DNA of 64,000 bases, taken from positions 124,001-188,000 of the forward strand of contig NZ_CP119424.1 of the NCBI RefSeq assembly GCF_029223585.1, read 5' to 3'. Positions 61,341 to 64,000 of this stretch are shown piece by piece. The stretch's first letter is position 1, and every line of letters starts with the position of its first letter. The notes beneath the pieces were generated by a model. It saw only the letters and a program-made list of their open reading frames with translations, did not search any database and was not told the DNA's origin. Position numbers and translations under genes: made by a program. This DNA comes from Photobacterium sp. DA100 (lineage in GTDB: Bacteria; Pseudomonadota; Gammaproteobacteria; Enterobacterales; Vibrionaceae).

Positions 61341-64000
61341 GTGTGGTGCTTGGTTAGAAAGCTCATTTGTTGCCTTGGACTGTCGCTGTTACTGACATTG
61401 GGAGTAGGCGCGCAAACACTGCCGGATATCGATTTTGTTAATAGTGAAATTGAGCGCCTGAACAACGAGAATCCCAAAGATGAAAATCTACTCCGCCAGT
61501 ATCAAAGCTTGGCTCAAAGCCTGAGTGATCAGAACGGCTTGGAACAAGAGCAAGCTAAGCTACGCGCTGTCGTTACCCAGTTTCCGCAGCAGAGAAGGCT
61601 TCTTCGCCAGAAGATCAATGAGGCCGAACAACTTCCCGTCTTTCAAACGGAGCAACTGGAAACCTATGAAGATTTATCACAAGCGCTGGCAAGGTTGCGA
61701 GCTTCGCTCAGTGAATGGCAAACCGCGAGCAAGGACAATGCCGAACAACGGAAGAGACTCAATGACTCCAGGGTTTCGTTACCCAATGAAATCGTCAGCC
61801 TCAATACCCAGCTGGAACAGGCGTCGCTAACTGTCAGTGAAAGTACGGATAAGCTGCAATCATGGTTGGCTCTGGCCAATGTTGCGACTCTCCAGCAAGA
61901 AAAAGAGCAAAAACTGTTGGCGCAGCAGACGTTGGATGAACGCAGTGAATTGCTACAGCTAGAGCAGGACTTTCTGGCAAAGAAAATAGACTTGGCAACG
62001 CCCTTACAGGCCAAGCTGCAAAGACGTTTGACCGAGATAGAGCAGGGGTCGGCTAGGGCTCTGATAGCCAAAGCCGAGCAGCTCAATTCAGAGCTTCACA
62101 ATTCCACGGGGGGGCCAGAGAAAAGCATCAAAACACTGCAGGAGCAAGCAGCTAAACAGTTGGAATTTGCGAAAGAGCTAGAGCGGGTTCTGCTCAGTGT
62201 GGATGAAGCGCGCATTGAGATTCACCGTATTCAAGCCGAAAGGCAAAGCCTCAACGATGAACAAGTACTCATCAAGAATAATTTGGACTGGCTGAGAGAA
62301 AGTACCGCATTCGGCGCTTCTATCAGGGCACAATTACAGCGCTTGCCAAGTCGCGTCTCCGTCAGTGCCATTCCTGATCAAATTGCCAATGCCCATATCC
62401 GAAAATATGAGATCAGCCAACTTCGCACCGATACCGCTTTTGGCGACCAAGCGGGTAGCCGTACAATGATTCAGGAGGCTGACTCTGAGGTTGCATTAAA
62501 GCTCAAAAAGCTACACCAAGAGCTTCTGGCTCGGCTTAAACAAGAGTATGACAAGCTGATCAATGAGCTTAGCCGCCTGCAGGCTGCCACTCTTCAATAT
62601 AAAGACGAGGTGAATAATGCTCGGGTTTTTCTCCGCGAGCAGCAATTATGGATACGCAGCAACCTGCCGCTGTGGAAAAACCTGACACGGTTTGAAATGA
62701 ATGTGTGGTTTGGTGCCCATACCCCCCTCAAAGTGTTGTTCGAAAGGACAACCCAGCAGCAGCAACTGGCGCTGGCGTTTTCCATTGCAGCCTACACGCT
62801 GTTGTTTACCCTCTTGCGGTCAAGACTAACCCGGCTCAGCGATCAGTACAGGATGGACTACAAAAGCCTCTTCGGCCATCCGCTGAGAGATAAATTTCGC
62901 TATACCTTGATTTTGTTTTTCTTAGCCGTGTTCCGGGCCGTCATTTGGCCGTTGTGGTACGGCTTGACTGCCCTTGGCATTTATTGGCTGTGGCCATTAC
63001 CGACCTCGGGTGATCTCCCCTCACTGATCTCCGCCAGCGCATGTGGTTTATTTGTCTTGGAGCTGATCCACGGGTTGACTGCCAAGGACGGGGTATTGGA
63101 TCTGCATCTCAATTGGCCTTCGGAAATTTGCCGCTACTTATGTCGCGAAAGCCGGCGGTTGCGCTGGCCGCTGATTGTTATTCTGCTTGCCTTGTATTGC
63201 ACTGAGCTGGTATCTGGCGAGAAGGAAGCAGAGGCATCACGGGTACTGTTTTTGCTGCTGGTCGGTTGTATGGCCTATATCTATACTTTTTTATTCAAGC
63301 GCGAACGTTTACCTATGGTGTTGCCGTCCCCCCTGCATCAGGGGGTACCGCTGATGCTGATCCGCGGTTTAGTCATCGGCTCTTTTTTCGTCATAATATT
63401 GATGTCTGTTATGGGGCTCTACCTGGCTTCCTGGGTATTGCTCAACTACCAGCAGTTGACTCTGTTTTTGATGTTGGGGGGGTTGCTGGCCTATCAGATG
63501 GGAGAGCGATGGCTCAAGCTGGAACACCGCCAACTGCACTATCAGCGCTTGTTGGAAAGGCGAGAGGAGTTGCTGGCCCATCAGCAAGAGCAGGCAGGCG
63601 AGCCTCCGGAGCTGGCCGAGCTGCGGGAAGTGATGCCGGAAGTAGAAGAGAGTAGTTTGGATGCAGAGCAAGTTAGCGAGCAATCGCTCACCTTGCTAAG
63701 AGGGCTATCCCTGCTCGGCTTTGTTCTGGCTTTGCTGACCTTGTGGTCGAGTGCTCTCGAGATGACCAGTTGGCTCTCCCACAAGGTCGTCTGGCAGGTA
63801 AGTGAAGTGGGCGAGACCGGGGTGGTGATGGTGGATATCACGCTTCAGTCGCTGCTGTATGCGCTTATCTCGCTACTGGTTACGTTTATTGCGGTGAAGA
63901 ATCTTCCCGGTATTTTGGAGCTGCTGGTACTGCGCAGGTTGGATCTATCCCCAGGTATGGGTTACGCCACAACGACCGTGATACGCTACTTGCTGATGCT
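61341..64000 (+). CDS. Mechanosensitive channel of the MscK/MscM (KefA/YjeP) type, partial
   Basis: The 3' end is missing. The frame runs from a GTG at 61341, with GGAGG eight bases upstream, to the window edge (886 codons). A signal sequence (MWCLVRKLICCLGLSLLLTL, reading GTG as M) is followed by a long periplasmic coiled-coil region (about 25-460), as in MscK/MscM. Membrane segments follow from about residue 470 to the end, including AVKNLPGILELLVLRRLDLS and a VIRYLLML segment just before the cut. The MscS-like pore domain should lie beyond position 64000. It relieves pressure after osmotic down-shock. Confidence 0.88.
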   Translation, partial: MWCLVRKLICCLGLSLLLTLGVGAQTLPDIDFVNSEIERLNNENPKDENLLRQYQSLAQSLSDQNGLEQEQAKLRAVVTQFPQQRRLLRQKINEAEQLPVFQTEQLETYEDLSQALARLRASLSEWQTASKDNAEQRKRLNDSRVSLPNEIVSLNTQLEQASLTVSESTDKLQSWLALANVATLQQEKEQKLLAQQTLDERSELLQLEQDFLAKKIDLATPLQAKLQRRLTEIEQGSARALIAKAEQLNSELHNSTGGPEKSIKTLQEQAAKQLEFAKELERVLLSVDEARIEIHRIQAERQSLNDEQVLIKNNLDWLRESTAFGASIRAQLQRLPSRVSVSAIPDQIANAHIRKYEISQLRTDTAFGDQAGSRTMIQEADSEVALKLKKLHQELLARLKQEYDKLINELSRLQAATLQYKDEVNNARVFLREQQLWIRSNLPLWKNLTRFEMNVWFGAHTPLKVLFERTTQQQQLALAFSIAAYTLLFTLLRSRLTRLSDQYRMDYKSLFGHPLRDKFRYTLILFFLAVFRAVIWPLWYGLTALGIYWLWPLPTSGDLPSLISASACGLFVLELIHGLTAKDGVLDLHLNWPSEICRYLCRESRRLRWPLIVILLALYCTELVSGEKEAEASRVLFLLLVGCMAYIYTFLFKRERLPMVLPSPLHQGVPLMLIRGLVIGSFFVIILMSVMGLYLASWVLLNYQQLTLFLMLGGLLAYQMGERWLKLEHRQLHYQRLLERREELLAHQQEQAGEPPELAELREVMPEVEESSLDAEQVSEQSLTLLRGLSLLGFVLALLTLWSSALEMTSWLSHKVVWQVSEVGETGVVMVDITLQSLLYALISLLVTFIAVKNLPGILELLVLRRLDLSPGMGYATTTVIRYLLM

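Noticed and set aside
1..64000. CRISPR array, insertion sequence, integron or prophage
   Set aside because: No regular direct repeats, transposase, integrase or phage structural genes were found in the sequence read.

Overview
The window reads as Vibrionaceae DNA, most like Photobacterium or a close relative. The support is a DUF2860 outer-membrane protein, a TraF-like outer-membrane protein, a chromosomal qnr-type pentapeptide gene, a MelR-like regulator, a TIGR02450 protein, a MepM/Shy-type endopeptidase and a second PurA. Single accessory genes and two- or three-gene units dominate, with many LysR regulators and few core genes, which suits a second chromosome or an accessory region. That placement is inference. 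No insertion sequence, integrase, CRISPR array or rRNA was seen.

Region 1 (1-9000) is one co-oriented catabolic operon. It holds a HAD sugar-phosphatase, transaldolase, transketolase, ribose-5-phosphate isomerase, an M20 metallopeptidase, a PTS EIICB permease and an alginate-export-type outer-membrane channel. It looks like a full route for an unknown substrate from the outer membrane to the pentose-phosphate pool. Region 2 (9.5-25 kb) is a patchwork. It contains a divergent oxidoreductase/LysR pair, lipoproteins, small DUF proteins, a 2OG-Fe(II) oxygenase, and a second tryptophanyl-tRNA synthetase preceded by what I read as a Trp-codon leader peptide and attenuator. It also contains a DUF3943 protein, an M28 peptidase, a MelR-like regulator, a GreAB-like factor, a MepM-like endopeptidase and a cold-shock-like protein.

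Region 3 (25-40 kb) has a GNAT, a cupin, a eukaryotic-type glutathione synthetase, unknown proteins, a DUF2860 protein, a LysR/GltS divergent pair, an RND efflux pump with its adaptor, and a NifW-like small protein. Region 4 (40-49 kb) has a UspA, tnaC-tnaA, an NlpE-like lipoprotein, a three-module MOSC/FNR/ferredoxin protein, a chemoreceptor, thioredoxin 2 and tRNA-Ser(UGA). Region 5 (49-64 kb) starts with an AT-rich aldo-keto reductase/LysR islet between tRNA-Ser and a degenerate tRNA 3' tail. It continues with a LysR/PurA-paralogue divergent pair, a tandem UspE-like protein, a YdcH-like protein, a frameshifted qnr, an orphan SAHH-like protein, a TraF-like protein, an NfsA-like nitroreductase, a UspA, and the first part of an MscK/MscM-type channel cut by the window end.

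Tryptophan is a recurring theme. Two separate leader peptides sense it: TnaC before tryptophanase, and a 19-residue peptide with a Trp-Trp pair before trpS2. One leader would turn on Trp breakdown when Trp is abundant. The other would raise Trp-tRNA charging capacity when charged tRNA-Trp is scarce.
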